A stretch of 44,604 bases of DNA from Herbaspirillum sp. CF444 (GTDB lineage Bacteria; Pseudomonadota; Gammaproteobacteria; Burkholderiales; Burkholderiaceae_D): contig NZ_AKJW01000078.1 of assembly GCF_000282135.1 (NCBI RefSeq), positions 1 to 44,604 of the forward strand. The letters run 5' to 3'. The notes beneath the pieces are model-generated. The model worked only from the letters and a program-made list of their open reading frames with translations. It was not told the origin of the DNA and ran no database searches. Positions within the stretch are counted from its first letter, which is position 1; each line of letters opens with the position of its first letter. The translations under genes and the position numbers were made by a program. Positions 35,198 through 43,507 of this stretch are shown piece by piece.

Positions 35198-35280
35198 CGT
35201 CGTCCTGACGACAGTCAGGACCCGGCGTCGTTGTAGCGTTCGTCACGACACCGGGTCCCGGCGTGCGCTGGGACAAGGGC
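35198..35280 (+). repeat. Cloverleaf-type intergenic repeat, copy 5
   Basis: Lies inside the peptide operon between the binding-protein and DppB genes. Its middle stem is ACCCGG...CCGGGT where other copies have ACCCAG...CTGGGT (both sides changed). The 3' outer arm is degenerate (ACAAGG). The position between binding-protein and permease genes recalls REP sequences that stabilise upstream mRNA. Confidence 0.8.
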
Positions 35281-35294
35281 AAATGAGGCATGCG

Positions 35295-36815
35295 TTATTT
35301 CGCCAGCGTCGACGTGCGGATCACGCCATCCGGCACATACCGGAAGCCCTTGACCGACTTGGAGATACCGAACAACACGTTGTCGTGATTCAGGTAAATG
35401 TAGGGCACGTCCTTCACCAGAATCTGCATGGCCTGATCGTAGAAGGCCTTGCGCTTGGCCTCGCTGCCTTCCAGGCGCGCTTGCTGCAACAGGTCGTCGA
35501 CTTCCTTGGTGCCGTACTTGGAGTAGTTCAGCGAACCGTTGGTGACGACGAAGTCGTAGATGTTCTGATCGGGATCGGGACGACCGCTCCAGCCGACGAA
35601 GATGGCTTCATAGGTGCCGGCCTTGCCCGACTCGATCTGGGTCGCCAGTTCGGCTTTTTCCAGCGTGACGGTGATGCCCGCCGGACGCAGCATGCCCTGG
35701 ATCATCTGGCCGACCTGCGACTCGTACGGCGTGGTCGGCAGCGTCAGCTTGAAGCTGAAGCCGGCTTCCTTGCCGGCGGCCTTGAGGAGTGCCTTGGCGC
35801 GCGCGACGTCGACCTTCGGCGGCGCATCGGCCTCGCCATGGGAGAACTGCGCCTTGCTGAACGGCGAATGGCTGGCGGCGACGGCGCCGTTGTAGACCAC
35901 CTTGGCGATGGCGTTGCGATCGATCAGGATGTCGACGGCTTCACGCACTTCCTTCTTGTCGAACGGCGGCTTGGAGGTGTTCAGGTAGAAGCCGCGGAAA
36001 CCCAGCGAAGGTTTGTTGATGACGGCGTACTTGGCGCCGGCTTCGATGTTGGTGATTTCCTTGTACGGAAAACGATTGGTGACGTCGACCTGGCCGCTGC
36101 GCAGGTTGTTGAAGGCGACGTTGACGTCGCTCATGATCTTGTAGGTCACGCCGTCGGCTTTGGGCAGGCCGGCTTGCCAGTAATGCGGATTCTTTTCCAG
36201 CGTGATGGTGGCGCCCTTGAGGCGCCCCTTGTAGATGAAGGGGCCGGTGCCGACCGGATTGTTGACGTAGTCGTCGCCGAACTTCTTCACGGCGTCGGGC
36301 GAGGACATCATGCCGGCGCGATCGGTCAGGATAGACATGAAGGGCGCGAACGGCGTGCTCAGCTCCAGCTTGACGGTGGTGTCGTCGACCACGGTGATCT
36401 GCTTGATGTATTTAAGCTCATTGCGACGCAGGGAGCTTTTCTCCTGGCCGCGCAACAGATTGAATTCCACCGCCTTGGCGTTGAACGGCGTGCCGTCCTG
36501 GAATTTCACGCCCTTTTGCAGGTACAGCGTGTAGGTCTTCTGATCGTCGGAAATGGTCCAGCGCTGCGCCAGCATCGGCACGATCTTGCCGTTTTCGTCC
36601 AGATCGACCAGTTTGTCGAAGATGCTTTGGTACACCATGCGCTCGGCGATCATCGACGATTGCGTCGGATCCAGCTTGCCGGGGTCGTCGTCGAGCGAGA
36701 TATTGATGGTGGCGGCCGAGGCCGCAAAGGATGTGGCGGTCAGCAGACCGGTCGCAATCAATTGCTTGAAAAGACGCTGAAAGGGATGCTGAAACTGCGG
36801 AAATGGCTGGATCAT
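35295..36815 (-). CDS. Peptide ABC transporter substrate-binding protein (family 5)
   Basis: 506 residues from the ATG with AAAGGAAC upstream; the longer frame lacks a site. Signal region QRLFKQLIATGLLTATSFAASA, then family 5 pattern: DDDPGKLDPTQSSMIAERMVYQSIFDKLVDLDENGKIVPMLAQRWTISDDQKTYTLYLQKGVKFQDGTPFNA, NPVGTGPF, DLEK-type NPHYWQAGLPKADGVTYKI and GFYLNTSKPPFDKKEVREAVDILIDR. It captures di/oligopeptides or, given the downstream GGT, glutathione-like compounds. First gene of the operon; a GntR-like dyad lies 27 bases upstream. Confidence 0.93.
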   Translation of the reverse strand: MIQPFPQFQHPFQRLFKQLIATGLLTATSFAASAATINISLDDDPGKLDPTQSSMIAERMVYQSIFDKLVDLDENGKIVPMLAQRWTISDDQKTYTLYLQKGVKFQDGTPFNAKAVEFNLLRGQEKSSLRRNELKYIKQITVVDDTTVKLELSTPFAPFMSILTDRAGMMSSPDAVKKFGDDYVNNPVGTGPFIYKGRLKGATITLEKNPHYWQAGLPKADGVTYKIMSDVNVAFNNLRSGQVDVTNRFPYKEITNIEAGAKYAVINKPSLGFRGFYLNTSKPPFDKKEVREAVDILIDRNAIAKVVYNGAVAASHSPFSKAQFSHGEADAPPKVDVARAKALLKAAGKEAGFSFKLTLPTTPYESQVGQMIQGMLRPAGITVTLEKAELATQIESGKAGTYEAIFVGWSGRPDPDQNIYDFVVTNGSLNYSKYGTKEVDDLLQQARLEGSEAKRKAFYDQAMQILVKDVPYIYLNHDNVLFGISKSVKGFRYVPDGVIRTSTLAK

Positions 36816-36841
36816 CGTTGTTCCTTTAAATGTAGGCACCA

Positions 36842-36851
36842 ATGTATACAT
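36842..36851. promoter_or_regulatory. Palindrome ATGTATACAT, likely GntR/FCD operator
   Basis: A perfect 10-base palindrome 27 bases before the first gene of the peptide/GGT operon, with a second similar stretch (GTAGACATGC) 15 bases away. FCD-type GntR proteins bind TnGTATACnA-like dyads. The operon's last gene encodes such a regulator. Confidence 0.55.
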
Positions 36852-36863
36852 CAAAGTAGACAT

Positions 36864-37152
36864 GCATTTATCGTGCCATATCTCTTCATAAAAAGGGATT
36901 GCAAAACGATGGGGAACTAGTCTTTCTGCTTTAAAAACAACGCTTTACAGTGCCACGCAAGGCCGCTTTCCGCCATTGCGGCGCACAAGAAAACCCAGCT
37001 TCCCGCGGCTTTTTGTTTGCTTTGATGGAAAGAAAAAATACCCGGAACAGGCATTGAGCGCCCGAAAAGTCCGGACATGGTGCAGACCGGATCAGGCGGC
37101 GTACCGGAAAAAACCGAAATGGTGCGCCGCGATTCCCGACGTCCCGGATGAA
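36864..37152. other. Unassigned intergenic region
   Basis: The stretch between the peptide-operon promoter and the beta-lactamase terminator. It includes GC-poor segments such as TTTAAAAACAACG and a purine-rich AAAGAAAAAATACC. I see no gene with a supporting ribosome site; the 139-codon frame across it has no recognisable content and runs into the beta-lactamase antisense. Confidence 0.5.
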
Positions 37153-37185
37153 AAAGGCCGCTGCGGAAATTTCCGCTCGGCCTTT
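37153..37185 (-). terminator. Terminator of the beta-lactamase gene
   Basis: AAAGGCCG-CT-GCGGAAA pairs with TTTCCGC-T-CGGCCTTT, one small bulge and almost no loop. On the minus strand it is followed by TTTTTC, so it fits an intrinsic terminator 41 bases after the stop at 37226. Confidence 0.8.
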
Positions 37186-37225
37186 GTTTGCTTCAGGAAG
37201 AATCGGTTGCGCTCAATCAGCGATA

Positions 37226-38410
37226 TCAGCGACGTGGGGCATTCTGCTTGTCAAGTTCGCTCAGTATCCGGTACGCCGCCGTCACGCGCTGAGCGTTGGG
37301 ATAGTTTCTGTTGGCCAGCATCACGATGCCGATTTTCTTTGCCGGCGCGTAAAGCGCATAGGCGCCGAAGCCGCCGGTCGATCCGGTCTTGTTGAGAAAC
37401 ACGGCGGCCTGCGGCGGCAAGGGAGGGCTGATCGCGGTCGCGGCGACGCCCTGATAGACCATCTGGTCGGCATTGCCGGCCAGCAGCCGCTCCAGCGGCG
37501 AGGTATCGGGATACTGTTCCCAGATCAGGTCCTGGGTGATCTCGCCCGCCTTGAAATAACCGGTGTGCGTATCGGTGACCGCCTGCTGCAACTTGCCGTC
37601 CAGCCCGACGAGTCCCATGTTGGCGTTGATGAAGCGGATCAGGTCCAGCGTATTGGTTTTTACGCCGTAGGCTTCGTCGGCCAGCATGCCGGGATTCACC
37701 CGCACCGGCGCATCGAACTTGTTGTAGCCCTGCGCGTAGTTTTTCATCTGCTCCGCCGGCACGTGGATATAGCTGTGCGTCATGCCAAGCCGGGGAAACA
37801 GCGTCTTCTCCATCGCATCGGCAAAGGACATGCGCATGCTTTTGGCCGTGACGACGCCGAGCAGGCCGATGCCGGGGTTGGAGTAGGTTCGGTACGTGCC
37901 GGCGGCGTGGGTGGGTTTCCAGTTCTTGTAGTAATCCATGAGCTGCTCGTCGTTCGTCACCTCGTCCGGAAGCTGCAGCGGGAAGTCGCCGGCGGTATGC
38001 GTGCCGAGATTCATCAGGCTGATGTTGTCGAAGGGGGTACCGCTCAGATACGGAAGATGCCGGCTGACGCTGTCCGACAGGGAGAGCCGGCCGTTGACCT
38101 GCGCGTACGAAGCCAGCGTCGCGGTCAAGGTCTTGCTCAGGGAGCCGATCTCGAACAGGGTGGCGTTGGTGACGGCTTGGCCGCTTGCCCTGGAGGCCAC
38201 GCCATAGTTGTAGAAATAATTCCTGCCGTCGATGGTGACGGCGACCGCCATGCCGGGGATGGCGTATTTTTCCATCAGCGGCCGGATGGCGGCGTCGACC
38301 GTGCCCTGGATGTCCGGCTGGGTAGCCGTGTTGTCCGCGTAGCTGCTGCAGCCCGTGAAAAGAGTGAATGCCGACACCGCGCACAGGGTGTTGATGACTT
38401 GTCGATACAT
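37226..38410 (-). CDS. Class C beta-lactamase (AmpC-like) with lipobox-like signal
   Basis: 394 residues from the ATG at 38410. All class C active-site motifs are present: S-L-S-K (90-93, in FEIGSLSKT), Y-S-N (176-178) and K-T-G (341-343). These hydrolyse penicillins and cephalosporins in the periplasm. The signal segment (VINTLCAVSAFTLFTGCSS) ends FTGC with Cys at 21, a lipobox with Phe in place of the usual Leu at -3. It may be a lipoprotein or simply a secreted form. No ampR-like gene is adjacent. The ribosome site is weak, and a longer frame to 38527 is possible. Confidence 0.9.
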   Translation of the reverse strand: MYRQVINTLCAVSAFTLFTGCSSYADNTATQPDIQGTVDAAIRPLMEKYAIPGMAVAVTIDGRNYFYNYGVASRASGQAVTNATLFEIGSLSKTLTATLASYAQVNGRLSLSDSVSRHLPYLSGTPFDNISLMNLGTHTAGDFPLQLPDEVTNDEQLMDYYKNWKPTHAAGTYRTYSNPGIGLLGVVTAKSMRMSFADAMEKTLFPRLGMTHSYIHVPAEQMKNYAQGYNKFDAPVRVNPGMLADEAYGVKTNTLDLIRFINANMGLVGLDGKLQQAVTDTHTGYFKAGEITQDLIWEQYPDTSPLERLLAGNADQMVYQGVAATAISPPLPPQAAVFLNKTGSTGGFGAYALYAPAKKIGIVMLANRNYPNAQRVTAAYRILSELDKQNAPRR

Positions 38411-38649
38411 GCCTGAATACCTCGATACAAAATACGAAAATGGATGGAGAAAAATCTCCTCGCTGCAGATGATCCGCAGATGGTTCGATGCCAGCCGCAA
38501 TATCCCAGTTCCAAACGCCCGGTACAAACGATAATAATTAGGGCCTGTTCACAGTAAATCTGAGGTATGAAGAATCCACGAGAAAATCCACGTGACGCCG
38601 GCACGAACGCGATGCTAAGGTAGCCGCTCTCCGCCGACGAAAGCACGCG

Positions 38650-39264
38650 ATGCTCCATTCGCAATCAGACACTCATCCCGCCGCACACACATCCACGACC
38701 GGGTTCTTAACGCGCCCGCTGGAAGAGCGAGACATCGCGACGCTGGATTCCATACTGCGCGAACATGTGCGCGACTTGCATAGCGGCGAAGTAGTCGAGA
38801 GCGAAGTCGATGCCATCAAAGCCTATATGCGAGGAGCGACGGATGAATTCGGGCGCACGCGCCGCTACCTGGTGGCCGGCGATGGCGAAGGAAGAGCAAT
38901 CGCCTGCATGGCCTTGTCGGCGCCGGAGGCGCGCATGACGCTGCATTTCGACGAGGAGACGGCAGCATCGGCATCGGACATCGCCTCTGTCGAACTGCTC
39001 AACGCTTTCGTCGCCACGGCCGCGCGTGGCAAGGGCGTCGGGCGCATGCTGTTCGAAGCGATCTGTCGGCTGGGCGCGGCGGACGGCGCCGGCTGCCTGC
39101 TGGTCAATAGCGGCCCGCGCTACCGCCACAGCTGGGCCTTTTATGACCGCGTGTGCGACGGCAGCCATGGTTTCATCAACGACTATTATGGCGAGGGTCG
39201 CCACGCGAAGACGTGGCGAAAAAATCTTCGGGCTTGCGCTCCTGAACCGGCCACGTCGGCATGA
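38650..39264 (+). CDS. GNAT-family N-acetyltransferase
   Basis: 204 residues. GNAT fold from about 20 (LTRPLEERDIATLDSILREHV) to 180. The acetyl-CoA loop motif is ARGKGVGRMLFEAI (about 125-138), followed by strand 5 CLLVNSGPRYRHSWAFYDRV. The substrate is unknown; the C-terminus YDRVCDGSHGFINDYYGEGRHAKTWRKNL suggests a small-molecule or amino-acid acetyltransferase. Its start has no clear ribosome site. Convergent with the GFA-like gene. Confidence 0.8.
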   Translation: MLHSQSDTHPAAHTSTTGFLTRPLEERDIATLDSILREHVRDLHSGEVVESEVDAIKAYMRGATDEFGRTRRYLVAGDGEGRAIACMALSAPEARMTLHFDEETAASASDIASVELLNAFVATAARGKGVGRMLFEAICRLGAADGAGCLLVNSGPRYRHSWAFYDRVCDGSHGFINDYYGEGRHAKTWRKNLRACAPEPATSA

Positions 39265-39283
39265 CGCGCGCGCCGCGCCACGT

Positions 39284-39799
39284 TCAGGAATGGAACATCA
39301 TCGCAATCCTGGCCGCAATGAGCTTCACGATGAACCGGAACGGATAGGACGGGGAGCTCGGCACGTCGGACGGCAGCGGATCCGTCGCCGTCCTGGATCT
39401 GGTGCAAATGCGCATCTGCACCGGCGCGGCATCTTCCGGAAAACGGGCCCGGTACATCGATACCCAGTGCCTGCCGTCATCGAAGCTCATCAGCATGGCG
39501 CTATTGCAGCAGGTGGCGACCATGCGATTGGTCGCCGACGTCGCCTCGATCTTGTAACTTTTCAGCAGCGCCGCGCCCTTCACGAGCGTCACGCGATCCT
39601 TGCGATACGCCACATAGGCGGTCCCGCCATCGGGGTCCTGAATGGCGGCGGCATCGGGCAAGGCCGCAATCTCGCGCGATCCCCGCTGACAATCCTTGCA
39701 GTAACAGATGGCGCTGACGATCGGGGCGGCGCGCGCCTTCAGGGCGACGCTTCCGCACCTGCACGATACGACCAGTTCCTGCGTTGGCGAGGCCGGCAT
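39284..39799 (-). CDS. GFA/CENP-V-family protein
   Basis: 171 residues from the ATG at 39799 (AGGGG upstream; a GTG one codon earlier is possible). Cys pattern of the glutathione-dependent formaldehyde-activating fold: SCRCGSV (near 13-15), ICYCKDCQR (near 32-37) and CCNSAML (near 96). These bind zinc. Members are often of unknown function and not necessarily formaldehyde-active. The C-terminus IVKLIAARIAMMF could be an amphipathic helix. Follows the ArsR-AHSA1 gene by 9 bases, so probably cotranscribed. Confidence 0.82.
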   Translation of the reverse strand: MPASPTQELVVSCRCGSVALKARAAPIVSAICYCKDCQRGSREIAALPDAAAIQDPDGGTAYVAYRKDRVTLVKGAALLKSYKIEATSATNRMVATCCNSAMLMSFDDGRHWVSMYRARFPEDAAPVQMRICTRSRTATDPLPSDVPSSPSYPFRFIVKLIAARIAMMFHS

Positions 39800-39808
39800 C
39801 ACTCGCCC

Positions 39809-40564
39809 CTAAGCGGAAGCGAAGTTGAGCCCGTTTCCGGTCTCGAGCAGGGACTTGAGGCTGGACGCGATCTGGGCCCACGCTTCCTTCAGGCCCTCAT
39901 GCCCCTCCGGAATGCCGTAATGCAGGATGGTCAGCTTGGTGACTTCGCCGACCGGCTGGATGTCGTACACGATGCGCGACGGTTTGAGATCGGAGCCGAA
40001 CCAGCTTGGCAGGAAGGTCATTTCGAGCCGCTTGCCGTGCTCGGCGAACAGAATGTCGCCGGACACCATCACCTTGCCCTCCGCGGTGCGGTGTTCGTAC
40101 TTGCCGCCGGTTTCGAAGCGGCCATGGATTTCCGTGCCGCGAATGTTGTAGCGCCTCGACAATTCCGCGCTGGTCAAGGCCTCCCATAGCTTCCCGGGCG
40201 TGGTGCGGATGAAGGTTTCAAGGATGAAATCGGGTTTGACGGAATCCATGGATGATGTCCTTTCCAGTTCGGCCTTCAGGTCCAGGATGGCCCTGGTCAG
40301 CGGTTGACGGGTAAGCGGCTCGATCCAGCGGTCGACCAGCGACTGCAGCGGAGCGGCATTGAGATAGTGGTATTTGAACCGGCCGGACCGATGCGTCACC
40401 ACCAGGGATGCGGCCTCCAGCACCTTCAAGTGCTTCATGACGCCAAAGCGCGTCATGCCCAGCGCGCTTTCGAGTTCGGTGAGCGTCTGGCCGTCGCGTT
40501 TGCGCAGCATGTCCAGCAGCTGGCGGCGGGTTTCATCACTCAAGGCTTTAAAGATCGCATCCAT
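39809..40564 (-). CDS. ArsR-type HTH fused to an AHSA1 (SRPBCC) domain
   Basis: 251 residues from the ATG at 40564. Residues 1-95 are an ArsR winged helix (MDAIFKALSDETRRQLLDMLRKRDGQTLTELESALGMTRFGVMKHLKVLEAASLV). Residues about 110-245 are an AHSA1 domain (FILETFIRTTPGKLWEALTSAELSRRYN, RFETGGKYEH, GDILFAEHGKRLEMTF, SRIVYDI, GLKEAWAQIASSLKSLLETG). A single-chain repressor with a hydrophobic-ligand pocket is a likely reading. Its promoter carries two overlapping dyads (40573-40610), so autoregulation is probable. The GFA-like gene follows. Confidence 0.88.
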   Translation of the reverse strand: MDAIFKALSDETRRQLLDMLRKRDGQTLTELESALGMTRFGVMKHLKVLEAASLVVTHRSGRFKYHYLNAAPLQSLVDRWIEPLTRQPLTRAILDLKAELERTSSMDSVKPDFILETFIRTTPGKLWEALTSAELSRRYNIRGTEIHGRFETGGKYEHRTAEGKVMVSGDILFAEHGKRLEMTFLPSWFGSDLKPSRIVYDIQPVGEVTKLTILHYGIPEGHEGLKEAWAQIASSLKSLLETGNGLNFASA

Positions 40565-40572
40565 GACGCCGA

Positions 40573-40610
40573 TATTAAGTGACTCAATAGTCACGTGTCA
40601 ATAGGGTCAC
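40573..40610 (-). promoter_or_regulatory. Promoter with operator in the spacer, near-leaderless
   Basis: On the minus strand TTGACA (40602 to 40597) is followed after 17 bases by TTAATA (40578 to 40573). The spacer is filled by the dyad GTGACT-CAAT-AGTCAC (40579-40594); a related one lies at 40595-40610. The predicted start is about 2 bases before the ATG at 40564, so the mRNA would be almost leaderless. Strong candidate for ArsR-type autorepression. Confidence 0.7.
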
Positions 40611-40647
40611 ATGAAATGATGGGACGGCACGATCGCCGTCATGGCGT

Positions 40648-42123
40648 TCAGGCTGCCTTGCGGGCGACAGGATTGGCGAGAGCCACGCATTTGCGGGCGA
40701 GGATTTCGGTCGGGTCGAGCACCGGCACCTGCTTGCCGCCGACGTCGAACTTGTCGTCCTGCGCGATCAGCAGCGGCAGCTCGGTGCAACCGAGCACGAT
40801 GACGTCGGCGCCGTTGGCAACCAGGTAGGCAATCGCGCGTTTGAGCCTGGCGCGCACGGCGTCGTTGACGAAGCCGGCCTTGACGCCTTGCGCGCCGTAG
40901 ATGACGTCCATGACGACGGCCTGATGTTCGGCGTCGGGCACGACCATGCGGAATTTGCTGCGCTCGATGTTGTGGTGATAGACGCGGCTGGCGATGGTGC
41001 CGGAAGTGGCCAGCAGGCCGATGCTGGTTTTGTCGCCGTGGTGCTTTTCGATATAGCTGACGGTTTCGCCGAGCATGTTGACGATGGGAATCGACAGGTA
41101 GGCCTGGATGCGTTCGACGAAGGCGTGCGCGGTGTTGCACGGGATCGCGATCATGTCGGCGTTGTCGTTCTCCAGGCGCTTGCAGGCGGCGTAGATGGCC
41201 ACCGTCGGGTCGGCGCCGTCGCCGATCAGGTTGTCGGTGCGGTCGGGGATCTTGGGGTTGTGCTCGACCACCAGCTTGATGTGGTCCTGGTCGCGCGCGG
41301 CGGGGGTGTTCCTGATGACCTTTTCGATGAAGTCGACGGTGGCCGCCGGACCGACGCCGCCGACCACGCCGATCTTGAACGAGCGGCCGATCTGTTCGGC
41401 CTTGAAGCTCAATGCCGATTCCGCATAGATCTGGTTGGTGTCGACGATGGGGATGCCGCGCGCCCTGAGCACTTCGGCCACGGTGGAAATCTCGGTCATG
41501 CCGGGCACGATCACCTGCGCGCCCTGGTCGAGCAGATCCCTGCAGGCGCGGTACAGCAGGTCGATCGATTCGCCGTCGAGATAGCCGTTCTTGATGCCGG
41601 TGGTGCCATAGACCGCGCGCATCAGGCAGGCATGCTGGATGGCGGCGGCGGGGTAGAGCAACTGTACATCGTCCTCGCCGAAATACTTCTCGAACAAACC
41701 CTTCTTGCGCACGTAGCTGGAAGTCAGCACGCCGATCTTCTGCAGCTTGGGCAGGCGCTGCACCAGATGGCGGCGGATGGCGGCGACCATGTCGATCACC
41801 GGGATGCCGATCTCGGCCTGCACTTCGTCGAGGAAGGTATGGCTGATGAAGCAGGGCAGCAGCACGGCGCTGCTCTTGCGCTCCTCGAACTCGCGCAGCA
41901 TGTCGAAGACGTAGAGCTTGCGCGCATTGGTCTCGGCGTTTTCGGCGCCGGCCATGTCGATGTCGTCGAAGGCTTGCTGGCCGAACAGGACCTTGATGCG
42001 TTCGTGCGGGGCCGCCTTGGCGGCGACCTTGGTCATTTTGGCGTAAAGGTCGGCGCTGCCGATGGCGCCGAGGCCGCCGACGATGCCGACCGACATGGCG
42101 CGCTGGATTTGTTCGACTTTCAT
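40648..42123 (-). CDS. Tandem Asp/Glu racemase-family protein with one degenerate site
   Basis: 491 residues: two aspartate/glutamate racemase units in one chain (about 10-240 and 249-485), each opening with IVGGLG/VVGGVGPA. The C-terminal unit has both catalytic Cys motifs, PCNTAH (C329) and LGCTE (C446). The N-terminal unit keeps a Cys in PCFISHT (C91), but its second motif reads PGMTE, with Met-209 in place of the Cys. Single-unit members interconvert L- and D-amino acids without a cofactor. Divergent from a LysR gene. The start is uncertain; an in-frame ATG lies 13 residues upstream. Confidence 0.88.
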   Translation of the reverse strand: MKVEQIQRAMSVGIVGGLGAIGSADLYAKMTKVAAKAAPHERIKVLFGQQAFDDIDMAGAENAETNARKLYVFDMLREFEERKSSAVLLPCFISHTFLDEVQAEIGIPVIDMVAAIRRHLVQRLPKLQKIGVLTSSYVRKKGLFEKYFGEDDVQLLYPAAAIQHACLMRAVYGTTGIKNGYLDGESIDLLYRACRDLLDQGAQVIVPGMTEISTVAEVLRARGIPIVDTNQIYAESALSFKAEQIGRSFKIGVVGGVGPAATVDFIEKVIRNTPAARDQDHIKLVVEHNPKIPDRTDNLIGDGADPTVAIYAACKRLENDNADMIAIPCNTAHAFVERIQAYLSIPIVNMLGETVSYIEKHHGDKTSIGLLATSGTIASRVYHHNIERSKFRMVVPDAEHQAVVMDVIYGAQGVKAGFVNDAVRARLKRAIAYLVANGADVIVLGCTELPLLIAQDDKFDVGGKQVPVLDPTEILARKCVALANPVARKAA

Positions 42124-42193
42124 GATGGCTGTTTCCGCAGATTCCGAGTGAGCTTGTTCCATGCACCGAGGATAATCCTTACGGCAGGCGAGG

Positions 42194-42233
42194 CTATGCA
42201 AAGTAGTACGGTGGTTATGTCGCTGGAGCATAG
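42194..42233. promoter_or_regulatory. Dyad CTATGC...GCATAG in the racemase/LysR gap
   Basis: Six-base inverted repeat (42194-42199 with 42228-42233) in the divergent gap, with an internal ATG-N9-CAT dyad. LysR binding here would fit, but no spacing rule was confirmed. Confidence 0.35.
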
Positions 42234-42353
42234 TTTGTGGAAAAGGCAGCCGGGCGGGACTTTTCACGCCCGGCGCTTGCTGTTATAGATGCGCTGTTGC
42301 ATCGCATGCCGATGCACGCAAACACACACACAAACGCCTACAAAGGACGGCAG

Positions 42354-43286
42354 ATGGACATCAAATGGATCGAGGATTTCCTCAGCCTGGCGGCGACGCG
42401 CAACTTTTCGCGCTCGGCGGATCACCGCAACGTCACCCAGCCCGCCTTCAGCCGCCGCATCCGCGCGCTGGAAGCCTGGATCGGCGCCGAGCTGGTCGAT
42501 CGCAGCACTTATCCGCTGACGCTGACGGTGGCCGGCAAGCTGTTCAACGACGCCGCCGCGGAAGCCGTCAAGCTGCTCAACGATGCACGCAACCAACTGC
42601 GCAGCGAGCAGACCGCGGACAACATGCTGCGCGTGACGGCCGGGCATTCGCTGGCGCTGAGTTTCTTTCCCGAATGGCTGGACAAGCTCAACGGCGCCGC
42701 CAACGATAAAAACAACATCAGTGCGCGCATCGCCGCCACCAACATCCACGATTCGGTGCTGGCGCTGACCGAGGGCGAGTGCGACCTGTTGTTGTGTTTC
42801 TATCATCCCCAGCTACCCATCCTGCTCAACCCGGACCAGTATGAATACGTGACGGTCGGCAGCGAACGCGTGATCCCGGTGTCGGCGCCGGACAAGAGCG
42901 GCGCACCGCTGTTTCGCTTGCCCGGCAGCAAGAGCAAGCCGACCAGGCTGCTGGCTTACCCGGCGACGTCTTTCCTCGGTCGCGTGATGGAGCTGATCCT
43001 GGCCGGCGCGCCGCAAGCGCCGGGCCTGCTGACCAGCTACGAATCGGACATGGCGGAGTTGCTCAAGCGCATGGCGCTCAACGGCCACGGCCTGGCCTGG
43101 CTGCCGCAGCGCTCGGTCGTCGAGGAGCTGGATGAAGGCAAGCTGGTGAGCGCCGGCGGCGACGCCTGGTCGCTGGAACTGGAAATCCGCGTGTTCCGTT
43201 CACTGCAAAACAAACGGCCGGCGCTGACCCGGCTATGGGAGACGCTGGCGTTGACCGCAACCCCACCAAAATCTCCCACGGCATAG
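42354..43286 (+). CDS. LysR-family transcriptional regulator (YjiE/HypT-like)
   Basis: 310 residues from the ATG with AAAGGA upstream. Opening DIKWIEDFLSLAATRNFSRSADHRNVTQPAFSRRIRALEAWIGAELVDR is the winged helix of the YjiE/HypT/QseD-type group. The effector domain runs from about 95. Its position, divergent from the racemase, suggests control of amino-acid racemisation by a small effector. Confidence 0.88.
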   Translation: MDIKWIEDFLSLAATRNFSRSADHRNVTQPAFSRRIRALEAWIGAELVDRSTYPLTLTVAGKLFNDAAAEAVKLLNDARNQLRSEQTADNMLRVTAGHSLALSFFPEWLDKLNGAANDKNNISARIAATNIHDSVLALTEGECDLLLCFYHPQLPILLNPDQYEYVTVGSERVIPVSAPDKSGAPLFRLPGSKSKPTRLLAYPATSFLGRVMELILAGAPQAPGLLTSYESDMAELLKRMALNGHGLAWLPQRSVVEELDEGKLVSAGGDAWSLELEIRVFRSLQNKRPALTRLWETLALTATPPKSPTA

Positions 43287-43507
43287 CGGTCGGCTGCGCC
43301 TATCCTGACTGCACGCTGAACATTCAGCCGTCGCGTGCTTTTTCCTCAAGTCCTGCATCGCACCATCCGTTAATGCAGGGATGCGCATCGGTTCGTCCCG
43401 ATCTGCCCGCCACTTTCCGCTGCCGGCCACAAGCCGTCCGCAATCAGTATCAGATAAAGAAGCAGGCAAAGCGACGAACTGCGCCAACATGAGGGAGAGA
43501 TGGAACA

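Noticed and set aside
35019..36920. 633-codon frame antisense to the peptide-binding protein gene
   Set aside because: It mirrors a well-recognised family 5 binding protein, crosses a cloverleaf repeat and a promoter region, and has no recognisable content.
36976..37395. 139-codon frame between the peptide operon and the beta-lactamase gene
   Set aside because: Lies over a terminator and runs antisense into the beta-lactamase; no family features or ribosome site.
38529..38600. Possible IS-like end (GGGCCTGTTCACAG...) upstream of the GNAT gene
   Set aside because: Recalls IS termini, but no matching inverted end, duplication or transposase is visible nearby.
42318..42336. Short CA-rich microsatellite ahead of the LysR start
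   Set aside because: Only a handful of units; no coding frame depends on it, so phase variation is not supported.
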